Positions 1 to 10,109 of a stretch of 64,000 nt of DNA are shown piece after piece. Numbering within the stretch: position 1 is the first letter of the stretch; each line of letters begins with the position of its first letter. The stretch is from Eucommia ulmoides (Eukaryota; Streptophyta; Magnoliopsida; Garryales; Eucommiaceae): assembly GCA_016647705.1 (NCBI GenBank), contig CM028328.1, positions 50,887,647-50,951,646 of the forward strand, written 5' to 3'. A program made the translations under genes and the position numbers. The notes under the pieces were generated by a model. That model had not been told where the DNA came from. It searched no databases and saw only the letters and a list, made by a program, of their open reading frames with translations.

Positions 1-688
1 TTATGCACTCCCAATTCTGGTTACGAATTCAACCTCTCCCGAGTATAAAATTTGTAACCTAAACTCGTTTAACTCAATGGTCACATGAATAAAACACATT
101 AGGCCTAAGAGATGCATAAAATGGAATTAAATCTAATAATTAACAAAATAATCTAACACGGTTCAAATAAGACTACATCATGCCCTAGATCTAGATTACA
201 AACACAACATAGATAGATCCATAGCTAATATTCTAAATAAATTCATATATGTAAGCATGTTCAACACAAAATTACAAATACAAACTTAAACTAAAATATT
301 AGGGAGAGAGAAAGGAAGTGAAAATGCTTATTGTGGGTTTGGGCTCCAAATCTTCAAACCCAAGTACCACTAATGGTGTTTTCTTCTTCAATATGGCATC
401 AAAACGCCACCATCCGGTGTTTTCTCGCCCAAAATCGCCAATTGTCTCTCCCAAAATCGTCTTCTCTTCTTTCTCTTTCGTTCTCATTGTGTTTGAGGCA
501 AAATGGGGTATTTAAAGGGGTAAAAAATTTGGAAAATTGAGGCAATTGTACTTCTCGGCATCTCTCTACTCGACGCATTTATGTGTGGCACCGTCCTCCA
601 TCTTTGAAAACTTCATCCCCACAAGGTTAACGAAGAAATCAGGATGCAAGCAGTGGATAGCCGTCATGGTGATCCTTCCCAAAGGCAC
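1..688. other. Unassigned LTR-like fragment
   Basis: No gene is supportable. The first 60 bases contain the phrase 'cctctcccgagt', which recurs in the LTRs of elements A, B and C, and a TATA-like 'tatttaaa' lies near 509-516 (TTTAAATA on the minus strand). This suggests a diverged piece of a related Athila-like LTR in minus orientation. It matches none of the LTRs in this window closely, so the family is not assigned. Short ORFs at 299-540 overlap on both strands and look like chance. Confidence 0.35.
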
Positions 689-2141
689 TAGTAGTGCGTG
701 AATACATCACTACTTTCACCGTAAGTGTACGGGTCAAGTTTTAATATAATTGGAAGAGTAAAGGTTGTTGTATCCATAGAGATTGGTTGAGATTATCATT
801 GAGTACCATAATTATCATAATCTAACTTTATTTAGGCGATAAAAATATAGTTTCTTATAATAAATATACTAAATTAATTATCTAATTAAACTATTTATAC
901 TATAATACTATATTGAGACGTTTAGGGGAATAGATTATTTAGGGATTAACTTCGTTTACAAATACATGTTTGGTTTCATTTAGTTATCAATAACAGTATT
1001 CGTCCTATCCGACAATCTCAGTATCGTAAACTCATTCACTCCCTCTCCCGAGTGTTAAGTGAATGAATATGTGACTTCGCGTTAATATTGAAGTCCCTCT
1101 CGGGCATTTTTTAGAACACATAGTCACATGAGTTTTGTCTCAACGTCATCGATTGCATACTTTCTAACACCCTCCCGGGTCATTAGATTGTCACGTTGTG
1201 TTTAAACCGTAGTCCGAATCCGGGGTTACCTCTCCCGAGTGTCAAACTCCAATTTCTCAATATATCTAAACAAGCATATAATGGAAATACAAGAATGGTA
1301 AACACAATTGAATATTGAAGAACAACTGTTAAAGAAACATAATTCAAATAAACGACATTTTCATAAACTATATTAATCCCATAGATAATCTTTGTTTAGC
1401 CAATGACCATAACCGTATATACAATAACAAATGAGCTAAACATGCTCAAACAAACTACCAAAGTTAAGAAATGAAGAAAGAAACGAAGAAACTTAGCTGT
1501 CATCTGAAGATCCGATGCTAAAACCACTCCGAGAGCGTTTCTACTTCTTCGCAACGTGATCTTCTTCTTCGGGTTTGGTTGAGCTCTCCCCAAAAACCTC
1601 TAAACTCTATCCTATTCTCTTATGAGGTCTAATGGCCGAAGGAAGAAGAGGAGGTAAGGATATGGGTTACAAAATATCTAAAAATATCTAAAAAATGCAC
1701 TTTACAGGTGTAGGGGTCACCGTTGTAGCAGTGGGTATGTCGACAGTGGTTATCGCTGTAGCGGTGGCTTGACCATTGCGACGGTGAACTGGCAGAAACT
1801 TAGGTGGCTCTCTGTACTTTTACCGCCACAGCGGTGGCCTAACCGCTGCGGTGGTGGATGTGCTGCACTCCCAGTAGTTTCACCGCTATAGCGGTGGACT
1901 GACTGCTGCAGTAGTGGATGTGCTGATTTGAATCCTTATTTCTTTTCATCGTTTTTCCACCATTCTTTCACCGCCATTCCACCAATTAGATTTATTTTCA
2001 ACCATTTTAGCTTCTTTTCGTCCCAAACACCTGATTTATACAAAAACACATAAAAACATATTAAAATATATTAAAATGCTATAAAAATACTCGAAACTAT
2101 CAAAACCGACTTAGGAATAAATAGATAAATTACACCTATCA
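689..2141 (-). repeat. 3' LTR of element A
   Basis: Aligns by eye with 7016-8439 along its length, including the runs of conserved 'ctctcccgagtg'-type phrases and the palindrome array. The plus-strand left end reads TAGTAG where the other copy reads TGGTAG, a TG-to-TA change at the LTR terminus; the right end is ..CTATCA. It is followed at 2142 by 'aatacccccaaactt', whose complement is a purine-rich tract suited to priming plus-strand synthesis. Confidence 0.8.
1730..1925. repeat. Palindrome array in the 3' LTR of A
   Basis: Repeated short palindromes with arms ACCGC and GCGGT around a four-base core (for example accgccacagcggt, ccgctatagcgg, actgctgcagtag). They occur in pairs separated by short spacers. 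In the minus-strand element this is the U3 region upstream of the presumed promoter. The same position in the right LTR (about 8018-8215) holds a diverged version. Confidence 0.7.
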
Positions 2142-3295
2142 AATACCCCCAAACTTAGAATTTTGCTAGTCCTCGCGTAAAACACCCACACAATACAAGA
2201 AACTACAACGACTAATTACGAAATTGAAATACTAAAAATAAAAATAAAAATAAACAAACTAAAAACAACATACAAGTTTTGAATTTGATCTACCTTGCCA
2301 AACGGTTTTCCCCTATCGGCCCCCAATTATATCGAGTTCAAAAATAAAACACACCATGTGGTGTTCTAGAATTTCAACATTCAATAATAGTAAGCGCCAT
2401 TCTAGATCCTTTTAAAGTATGTGTGTAAAAACTCAATTATACAAATATCCACTGATCGGATTGGATTATCCACCAATAAAGCTCATGACTAAAACCAATA
2501 AGGTATAGGAAATCCATATGCCTGATAGGGTTCTATTCTCCACTAGTGTAGGCTAAGAATTCAAAAAGATCAATAGGACTTGGTTCGGTTTTTTGTATAA
2601 TGGCCAAGGGTATATCGAGAATAGAAAATAGGTTAATGTTTTTAACTTAATAATACCCGAGGCACAATGCTTGGCTCTTATCCACTTTCATAACCCCATA
2701 TATATCAATTCGAAACAACTCTGAACTTATATTTGAAGATGTAGTACTCACTTGTCAAGACAAAACAAAAATAAAACTATATTTGTTCTTTTTTTTTTTT
2801 TTTAACAAACCACACTCCCAAACTTGTTCGATTATTACAATTTCACGGGTGTAGTTAAAACGAAAGAAAAATGACAAGTGAGTACTCGAATACCGAATCA
2901 ATGAAAAGTTCACCCTAAACCCAACTGCTCATTTCAAGTAGCATAACGAATACTAACTTGATTCACTCAAATTATACCTTTGGCTCAGCCATATATGTTT
3001 GGAAAGAAGTTTTATCGGCTAGGGTATTTGTTATGTGTTCAAAGTTAAAACGGTTTTTTCGGTTTCGACGGGGTAATGAGGGATAAACATATAACATGGT
3101 AGGCTTAAAAGGCTCAAGCGATCAAAATAAATGTCTAAATCATATCTCCTGAACTCTTCGCTTGAGATTTTGCCTCAAATTTCTCCTAAATCAGGTTCTA
3201 GAATCCCTATTGTCATGAACTTGGCTAACGGATAATCGGCGTCAAATCAATTGGGTAGTTATACATTAAGTTTATGTGCTCGTTTAATTAGGATC
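2142..3295 (-). other. Noncoding 3' region of element A
   Basis: No coding potential is supportable. Segments match, in reverse complement, the internal noncoding parts of B (about 41600-42700) and B2, such as the stretch around the poly-T at 2791-2804. It lies between the presumed last ORF and the 3' LTR, so it is the 3' untranslated region of the element. It ends in the target site GGATC of the solo LTR. Confidence 0.6.
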
Positions 3296-5468
3296 TATTG
3301 GCCCAGTGAGCTACCCAAGAGGGGGGGTGGGGGTGAATTGGGTAGTATTAAAAATATTAGAGTTTATAACACTTCAAAATCAAACAATTAATTTTACCCT
3401 AAAATTAATTATTATCTTTATAGCAGCGGATATGTGTTATCAACTAGGTGCACACCAAACAACAATATAAATAAAATAAACAAAACAACACACCACGCTA
3501 TATCTTAGTTCACCAAGTTACTCTTGGCTAATCCAGTCTTCCGAACCCTACAGAGATTCGCACCCACTAATCACTAAGATTCCTTTAAACAAGTAGGAAC
3601 CAAACCTTTACATAATGATTCTTTTCACAGGCTCAGAATCAACCTTTACAAATTTCTTTTCTTAGGCTTAGGAATAACCTCTTATTTTTTTCAAGCTCAA
3701 GAATAATCTCTACTTTTTACAGGCTCAAGAATAACCTAATTCTTTTTGTACCTTAGGCTAAAGAATCAAAATCTCACAGAAATGCGCCAACTATCATTTT
3801 CCTAGGTAAAGATGAAATCTTTACAAATCACTCACAATTAATTCTATAAAGGAAGAGTTGACACCTCAATCTCTTTACCGGAAAAGATTGAAACCAAGCT
3901 ACCCCTGATTAGATACTCCCAATAGTACCTAATCCACACACAACTCACCAATTACAAGAAATTGATAAGTTCTTCTCACTTCGACCTTCTACCACCTCAA
4001 ATCAATTTAAACTCAATTAATGTCCCAATAATTACTAGTGATAGAATTAAGTGAGAAAACAAAAATATGATTATAAAAATAATACGGGTAGCACAAAATT
4101 GAGCACGTAATCAGATGATCTCACAAATCGTTTTAAAAGAATTTTTATGCTTTTAAAGTTCAAAAAATATTTTATCAAGATTTTATTAACCAAGAAAATA
4201 TAGAAAAATAAATATGTAGTAAAGATTAATAGCTTGGAAAGATCTACCCGGATAACACCGAAGAATTATAGATTGGAACGCTAGACAACTCAACTCGGTG
4301 ACGTTTACACAATCAACGCTTTAACTCAAAAACTCCTCAATAATTGATCTCGCAATTTAATCTCTCAAAATAATATTAGAATGATTTCTCTTATAAAAGC
4401 ATATGAACTGAATAGTTCTTGATATTATGTTTATGTCATGTGAAATCCGCAAGTTTATATATAGGGAATTGAAACAAGCCTTGCAACGGCTAGTTTTTAA
4501 ATGATAAGTATCTAAAAAGCACATATAGACCCCATATATCATTATCTTTCATTTTTAGGTATATTTGACTTAATTATAGCTTTCAAAACATTCAAATTAG
4601 TCCCTCAAATATTTCTCAAACTCAAATTAATAGGATAGAAAGAATTATATGAACCAATTTAAGAAATAACCAAAATATATAAATCATATCTATAGGGATA
4701 ACAAAATATCAATGATATAACTTTAATACTATCATATCCCTAAAATTTCTCTCATATTTCAACCATAAACGGCTAGTAACGGGTACTGTTTGATCAGAAT
4801 CCTTGAAATTCTCTAAACTTGAAACAAACCATCAGTCGACCGACAAACACCCATAAGTCGACCGCTCGATTTAGGATACTAGCCAAGCCAAAATTCCTTT
4901 GCTTATCGGTCGACCTATCTATTGACCTAGAGATTCAGAGAGTTTCATTTCTGGTCACAGGTCGACCTCCCTATCGACTGATCAATTCAGAGAGTTCACT
5001 ATTTAAGCGCAGGTCGACTTATCAGTCGACTGACTAATGCTGGAACACTTCTCCTAATTCGATTTTAATTCATTTTCTTTGACGTTTTTTCCCCTTTAAC
5101 TGATTTCTTTTCTCAATTAGCTCCACTAACTTCTTAAATTCAATTTTAATCAATTATCATTTTTTTTAATTAGACATTGGAGCAAATAATTTCACTAATT
5201 AGGATCCCATAAAATCACACATAAACATAAAATCATTTTCATGTCGTGTGTGATCCTAATCGGGATACATTAAGAGAAAAAATATATTAGAGTTGTTTTC
5301 ACCTAGATTCTTCAGAATTTTCAATCTTTTAGTATCCATCTCTGCATCCTTCACAATTTCTTCATGATAATATCTTCATTGGAACTAATAAATTGAAACA
5401 CTTAATCAAACCGTTATTCCGCCAAAAATATCAACATTTAATTGTTTATCAAAATCTTAGGATCAACA
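3296..5468 (-). mobile_element. Solo LTR of family F, inserted into element A
   Basis: The 2.17-kb segment matches the two LTRs of family F at 51297-53429 and 55951-58106 (start phrase ttggcccag, end phrase aatcttaggatcaaca). It is flanked by a perfect 5-bp duplication GGATC at 3291-3295 and 5469-5473. Removing the insert joins 'attaggatc' to 'cacaataa', which agrees with the uninterrupted sequence of element B near 41575-41592 in reverse complement. The terminal TG is changed to TA at 3296. No internal region is present, so it is a solo LTR, most simply produced by LTR-LTR recombination. The strand is inferred from the better-defined copy at 51297-58106. Confidence 0.9.
4825..5040. repeat. 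GTCGAC palindrome array in solo LTR F
   Basis: Several copies of gtcgac/cagtcgactg-like palindromes separated by variants of 'gattcagagagtt'. The same array is at 52773-52990 and 57435-57670 in the other two family-F LTRs. In minus orientation it lies upstream of a TATA-like 'tatatata' near 4455-4463. The plus-strand ORF at 4819-5037 is only a translation of this repeat. Confidence 0.7.
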
Positions 5469-5814
5469 GGATCCACAATAACTTTTAATAAAACGAGACG
5501 TCAAGCACACAGAACACACATGAATGAGCATTACGCTCGACCTCAATAAACAACTATGGGACAAACTCATTATCGGCTAATGGCCCAGATGAAGTACAAA
5601 ACTCAGCACACAACAACTAATACATAAAGAAACTAAACCTAAACAAACATGCATACATTGAAACAATAAACCATAACTAACAACAATAAAACATAATAAC
5701 ATACTACACATCACCCCTGAACTTAAAACGGGTAGTGTCCACATTGAACCATCAATGATCCCAATGAAAGCATAATGCTTTATGATGAAGACGGGGGTTT
5801 AGAACATGTACCTG
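5469..5814 (-). other. Noncoding 3' region of A downstream of its last ORF
   Basis: Continues the 3' untranslated region interrupted by the solo LTR. It contains sequence shared with C near 30340-30500 (the phrase about cacacaga..acacatgaatg..cattac). No coding sequence is supported. Confidence 0.55.
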
Positions 5815-5837
5815 GGAGGCGAGAGAATCTCGCCTCC
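5815..5837 (-). other. Perfect 10-bp hairpin after the last ORF of A
   Basis: GGAGGCGAGA, a three-base loop, then TCTCGCCTCC: a perfect inverted repeat ending 24 bases downstream of the minus-strand ORF stop at 5861. Similar hairpins occur at the equivalent place in B (41201-41223), B2 (60968-60990) and C (30904-30933), see Part 2. Confidence 0.75.
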
Positions 5838-5860
5838 GAATCAAGTCGACACTGACAGAT

Positions 5861-6310
5861 CTAATTTATATTTGATACGGCGAAAGGCTCATCAAAGAGA
5901 GGCTTCCGCCCATAGTAAGTGTTGTACAACACTAGATATGGGTCTTGATTCAGAATGCCCTCAAGACTGGAGAGATTTGGCTCTGTTCGGCTCGATCTTT
6001 CAACTTGATTCTTCTCTGGATTTTGTGATTGGGGAGCTTGAATATACTGAGCTGGAAATGGGGTAGGATAGGTGAGCCACATCGGATCCTCATAAATGTG
6101 ATCATCTTGGATCGGGGGCAGCATTACCAATTGGAATTCAAACAGTGAAAAATCACAACTATTAACATGTGATTCTTCATCGCCAATCCATACTTGGGTT
6201 ATCTCAATATTAGCATGATCGTCTTCGATCTTACCCAAGTTCTCCCCGCTTGCAATCGGTTCCTCACGGTGGCTTTCATATGATATGAATTGTGTCTCGC
6301 CTAGTGCCAC
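5861..6310 (-). CDS. Unidentified 149-residue ORF of element A
   Basis: An open frame of 149 codons starting at 6310, directly after the gag remnant but in a different frame. It is acidic in its first half (runs of D and E) and rich in P, Q and N in its second half, with no zinc knuckle, protease or membrane segment visible. It may be the frameshifted C-terminal part of gag or a remnant of the extra 3' ORF that element C carries. Its position between gag and the conserved hairpin fits either reading. I do not assign a function. Confidence 0.4.
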   Translation of the reverse strand: MALGETQFISYESHREEPIASGENLGKIEDDHANIEITQVWIGDEESHVNSCDFSLFEFQLVMLPPIQDDHIYEDPMWLTYPTPFPAQYIQAPQSQNPEKNQVERSSRTEPNLSSLEGILNQDPYLVLYNTYYGRKPLFDEPFAVSNIN

Positions 6311-6315
6311 TGCGT

Positions 6316-6915
6316 CTAACTCAGCCCCTCAATATAGCAGATAAGCTGACTGATTTTCATTTGAATAGATGTTACGGTAACATCAATTTCGGCGCAGATC
6401 ATCTCAATATTATCAAGACAATCCTCAAGCGCGTTGAGCCGGCCATTTGTTTCCCTCCAAAATGCCTGAGTCTCTCCCATAACTGCAGCAAATATATCTT
6501 TCAGGGTAGGAGAGGACTCCACATCTTGGACTGGGGTGTCAATCCATGGCACCGTAGTATTGAAACAATCCCCCAAGCTTTGGTGACTTGGTGAATAATT
6601 CCAACTCTGATAATCAAAGTCCGCTCATTCCTTCAATGTCCAAAGGGCTTCGTCTGCGGTTAGGTCGTAGAAAGAGGTGATACTGTTTCCTCCTTCCACC
6701 CACGTTCTAGTTGCGACTTATAACCCATCGAGGAAATTCAGTAATTGACACTCCCTCGGGAACTGATGATTTGGAAACTGATTGAGCAACTCTTTGTATC
6801 GATCCCAAGCACAATAAAATGGCTCCGAATCTTGTTGAAAGAAATGCAACAATACTTGTTGATCTAGCATCTTCAAGTACCCTGCATGAGAAATAAAAAA
6901 CAAAACTACAAACAA
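6316..6915 (-). pseudogene. Degenerate gag of element A
   Basis: One minus-strand frame with stops, including one at 6718-6720 and one between there and 6577. The first part (residues about 25-65) contains a retrotransposon-gag-like helical segment ending in 'LLNFLDGL'. It parallels 'IQLFYNGLDG' in the gag of C, along with the 'RYKELLNQFP' and 'RFKDLLRRCP' pair. Downstream frame text resembles the 'TRT..' and 'EAL..L' continuation usual for Athila gag. It represents the capsid-like region only. The 5' end is uncertain because the methionine at 6915 is not conserved. Confidence 0.6.
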
Positions 6916-6992
6916 AAATTATAAATAAAATAAATACCTAAATTAAAATCAAGTTACTTACTCACAATATCAACAACAATCTAAAAACTAAT

Positions 6993-7009
6993 CCCTAGTA
7001 ATGGCGCCA
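6993..7009 (-). other. Primer-binding site of element A (degenerate, tRNA-Asp type)
   Basis: The plus strand reads ..cctagtaatggcgcca immediately inside the right LTR. Its 3' half equals the end of plant tRNA-Asp(GTC) and the rest is mutated relative to the intact site in element C. This sets the element's minus orientation. Confidence 0.6.
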
Positions 7010-7015
7010 AAAACT

Positions 7016-8439
7016 TGGTAGCGCGTGAACACGTCGCTACTTTCATCACAAGTGTACGAGTCAAGTTTTAGTATAGATTGAAAGAATTAGGGTTGTCGTA
7101 TCAACAAGGATTGGATTAGACGGCCGTTGAATACCGCGATTATTATAACCTAACTTTATTTAGGCCATAAAAATATGTTTTGTTTATAAATATAACTACT
7201 AAACTAATTAAATTATTTATACTATATTGAGACGTTTAGGGGAATGGATTATCTAGGGATTAACTTCATTTACTTAAACATGTTTGGTTTTGTTTAGTTA
7301 ACAATAACGATATTCGACTGATCCGACAATCTCAATATCGTAAACTCATTAACTCCTTCTCCCGAGTATAAAGTGCATGAATATGTGACTTCGCGTTAAT
7401 GCCGAAATCTCTCTCTAGTGTTTTTTAGAACACATAGTCACATGAGTCTTGCCCCAATGGCATGGATTGTACACTTTCTAACTCCTTCCCGGGTTATTAG
7501 ATCGTCGCGTTATGTTTAAACCCTAGTCCAAATTTGGGGTTACCTCTTCTGAGTGTCAAACTCCAATTTCTTAATATATCTAAACAAGCATATAATAGAA
7601 ATACAAGAACATTAAACAAAATCGAATAACAAAGAACAACCATTAAAGAAACACAATTCAAATAAACGACATTTTCATAAACTATATTAATCCCATAGAT
7701 AATCCATGTTTAGCCAATGGACATAACCATAAATACAATGCTAAATGAGCTAAACATGCTCAAACAAACTATCAAAGTTAAGAAATAAAGAAAGAAATGA
7801 AGGAACTTAGCCGTTATCCGAAGATTTGATGCTAAAAAAACTCCGAGAGCGTTTCTCTTTCTTCGGTCGGTGTTTTTCTTCTTTGGTTTGGTTGAGCTCT
7901 CCCCAAAACCTCTCAAGCATATGCCTCTATTCTCTCATGAGGTCTAATGGCCGAAATTGGAGAAGGAAAGAAGATAAAGGAACCAAAAAATATCTAAAAA
8001 ACACACTTTACAGGTGCAGGGTTCACCGTTGTAGCGGTGGGTATGTCGGCAGTGGTCATCGCTGCAGTGGTGGCTTGATCGTTGCAGTAGTGGTATATCA
8101 ATGAGCATCTTGTTGTTTCACTGCTGCAGTAGTGGCCTAATCGCTGTGGCGGTAAACTTTCTGCACTCTCAGTAGTTTTACCGTTGCAGTGGTGGCCTGA
8201 CCGCTGCAACGATGATGTGCTGATTTGAATCCTTATTTCTTTTCATCGTTTTTCCACCGCTTTTCTACCGCCGTTCTACCGATTAGCTTGATTTTCAACC
8301 GTTTTAGCTCATTTTCGTCCCAAACACCTGATTTATACAAAATGAAATGAAAGCTAATTAAAACAAATTAAAACACGATAAAAATACTCAAAAACTATCA
8401 AATTTGATTTGGAAATAAATGGATAAACTTCCCCTATCA
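7016..8439 (-). repeat. 5' LTR of element A
   Basis: Partner of 689-2141. It starts TGGTAG.. and ends ..CTATCA on the plus strand, giving the TG..CA ends expected of an LTR. It contains the palindrome array at about 8018-8215, in which several palindromes have decayed. Differences from the 3' LTR are frequent on every line, so A is clearly older than C, whose LTRs are nearly identical. Confidence 0.8.
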
Positions 8440-8558
8440 ATGGTGTAGACTTTAAAATTGATTTGAAGTTATTGATGGTTGGAGGAATAAATTTGTGTTA
8501 CTATTGTAATAATTTTGGTTGGATATTACAGTATTGTCTTTAGGCATGCGTACTTACA

Positions 8559-8599
<41 letters not shown>

Positions 8600-10069
8600 C
8601 TTGAAGTTTAAAGTTTGTAGTCATTTGTTTCGGCTTTTCCATTTGTTATGATTGAATTGGTACATGTTTTTTCCTTTAATCTTATAAAAGAGTTGGCAAC
8701 TGTCTCTAAGCAAAAGAAGTGTATTGATAGTTTATATATATATTTGGGATTCTCTATACCTGAAGACACTATATTAATTTTATAATTTATAAATGAAAAA
8801 AGATAATAGATAATAAAATAACTGACCAATTAAATACAAATATAAATTTAAACAATACAACTTTTTTTTTTTTAATTTTTTTTAATTTTATGATTAATGT
8901 ATTTGAATTAACTATAAAATAGTTTTATTTATTTATTTTTATTTATTATTATTACTATTATTATTATTATTATTTGAGCCTTTTTGGGTTTTCTCTTTTT
9001 GCACTTATGCTTTTTTTGGAATAAGGTTATTTTCTAACCCTTTTGGAAAACTTTCTTCGGTGGTAGTCCTTAACGGTTGAGAAGTAGGAGTGAATGGACG
9101 ACTTTATCCTTTGTGGTTGTACCGCGAATTCAAATAGGTAAGTTAACGGAGCAGGTAAGTTGTTAAATAGCTCTATATGGTGGTTTCTATTTAAATTCAA
9201 GATATTTTGGTTCATTCTTTTCTTATTTCCCTTTTCCGATTCAAAATTTCAGAAGACAGAGGAAGAGTGCATTGGAGGGATAGGTTTTGGATTGAGAAGA
9301 TTCTGCGGATTATCATTCACAAATCAGGCTTCTACCATATTGCATTTGAAGATGTTCTTCTTGTTTGTTTGTTATCGATTCGGTTAGTTGAACAACGATA
9401 ACAACATTATATTGATTCTTTGTGTATCGATTGTGTTTCTATTTGTCTTTTATATTCATTTATAATTTCTTGATTTTTCAATTGATTTGTTTAAGAGAAA
9501 AAGAATAAGAAAACATTCAACAAATTACTGTTCAATTTAAGAATGTACATTTCGTTGTGGAATATTTATACAAAAGAACATTCACAATTAGTATGTTAGG
9601 TGAATAATAAGAGATTATAGCACTAGTTGTTTCTTTAAGTCGTATTACATGATTTTCATATACATATTATGCTTCTTTGAACCTTTGCGATGGATAATTT
9701 TCATATATAGGTGAACATTCATATGATTTTTGGACTTTTTTCTTTTATATATGAAAATGTTCTTGTTTAAGATATAGCAATATGCGAATAATTTTTTTTT
9801 ATACAATTTAACATTCATGTGTTTTTTGGCTTTTTTCTTCGATATGCGAATGTTTTCTGTAACCTATATGAATATGCATGTAAATTTCATATACAATTGA
9901 ATAATCATATGTTTTTTGGAGTTTCTTCGATGTATGTGAATGTTCTTGTGTAACCTAGAGCAATATGCGTACCATTGAACCTTCAGTTTTTCACATTTCT
10001 TTTATTAGTGAATGTTCATATGCAAACAACAATAACATTGGTTCATTCACTGGCAAAGAAATTATTGTT
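8440..10069. other. Intergenic or MULE-flanking DNA, no gene
   Basis: AT-rich DNA with a (TG)n(TA)n microsatellite at 8559-8599 and ATT-rich low-complexity sequence at about 8925-8975. Short overlapping ORFs at 9027-9401 occur in several frames and show no recognisable domain. From 9700 to 10030 there are several copies of the 'gaatgttcatat' motif typical of the MULE further right, so this may be the left part of that element. No terminal inverted repeat was recognised. Confidence 0.45.
8559..8599. repeat. (TG)n(TA)n microsatellite
   Basis: About seven TG units followed by about thirteen TA units, uninterrupted. Confidence 0.9.
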
Positions 10070-10109
10070 GTGGAAAATGTTGAACCAACTAGTTCTAATG
10101 TGAAAGTTC

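Larger units (their letters stand above)
689..8439 (-). mobile_element. Element A: Athila-like Ty3/gypsy retrotransposon lacking pol
   Basis: Two long direct repeats (689-2141 and 7016-8439) bracket about 4.9 kb that includes a later solo-LTR insertion. Just inside the right LTR, 'atggcgcca' with degenerate upstream bases matches the tRNA-Asp primer site seen intact in element C, so the element reads on the minus strand with its 5' LTR on the right. Internally there are only gag-like remnants, an unidentified 149-residue ORF and long noncoding sequence; no protease, RT or integrase was found. The noncoding part is homologous to reverse-complemented stretches of B and B2, tying A to the same lineage. 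It is best described as a gag-only, non-autonomous derivative. I could not see a matching target duplication (ggcac left, atggt right). Confidence 0.75.

Noticed and set aside
5806..6066. 86-residue plus ORF
   Set aside because: Antisense shadow of the minus-strand ORF of A.
689..8439. 5-bp target duplication for element A
   Set aside because: Flanks ggcac and atggt do not match; none reported.
9027..9401. Overlapping ORFs of 62-75 residues
   Set aside because: No domain, no conserved start, AT-rich composition; overlapping frames on both strands.
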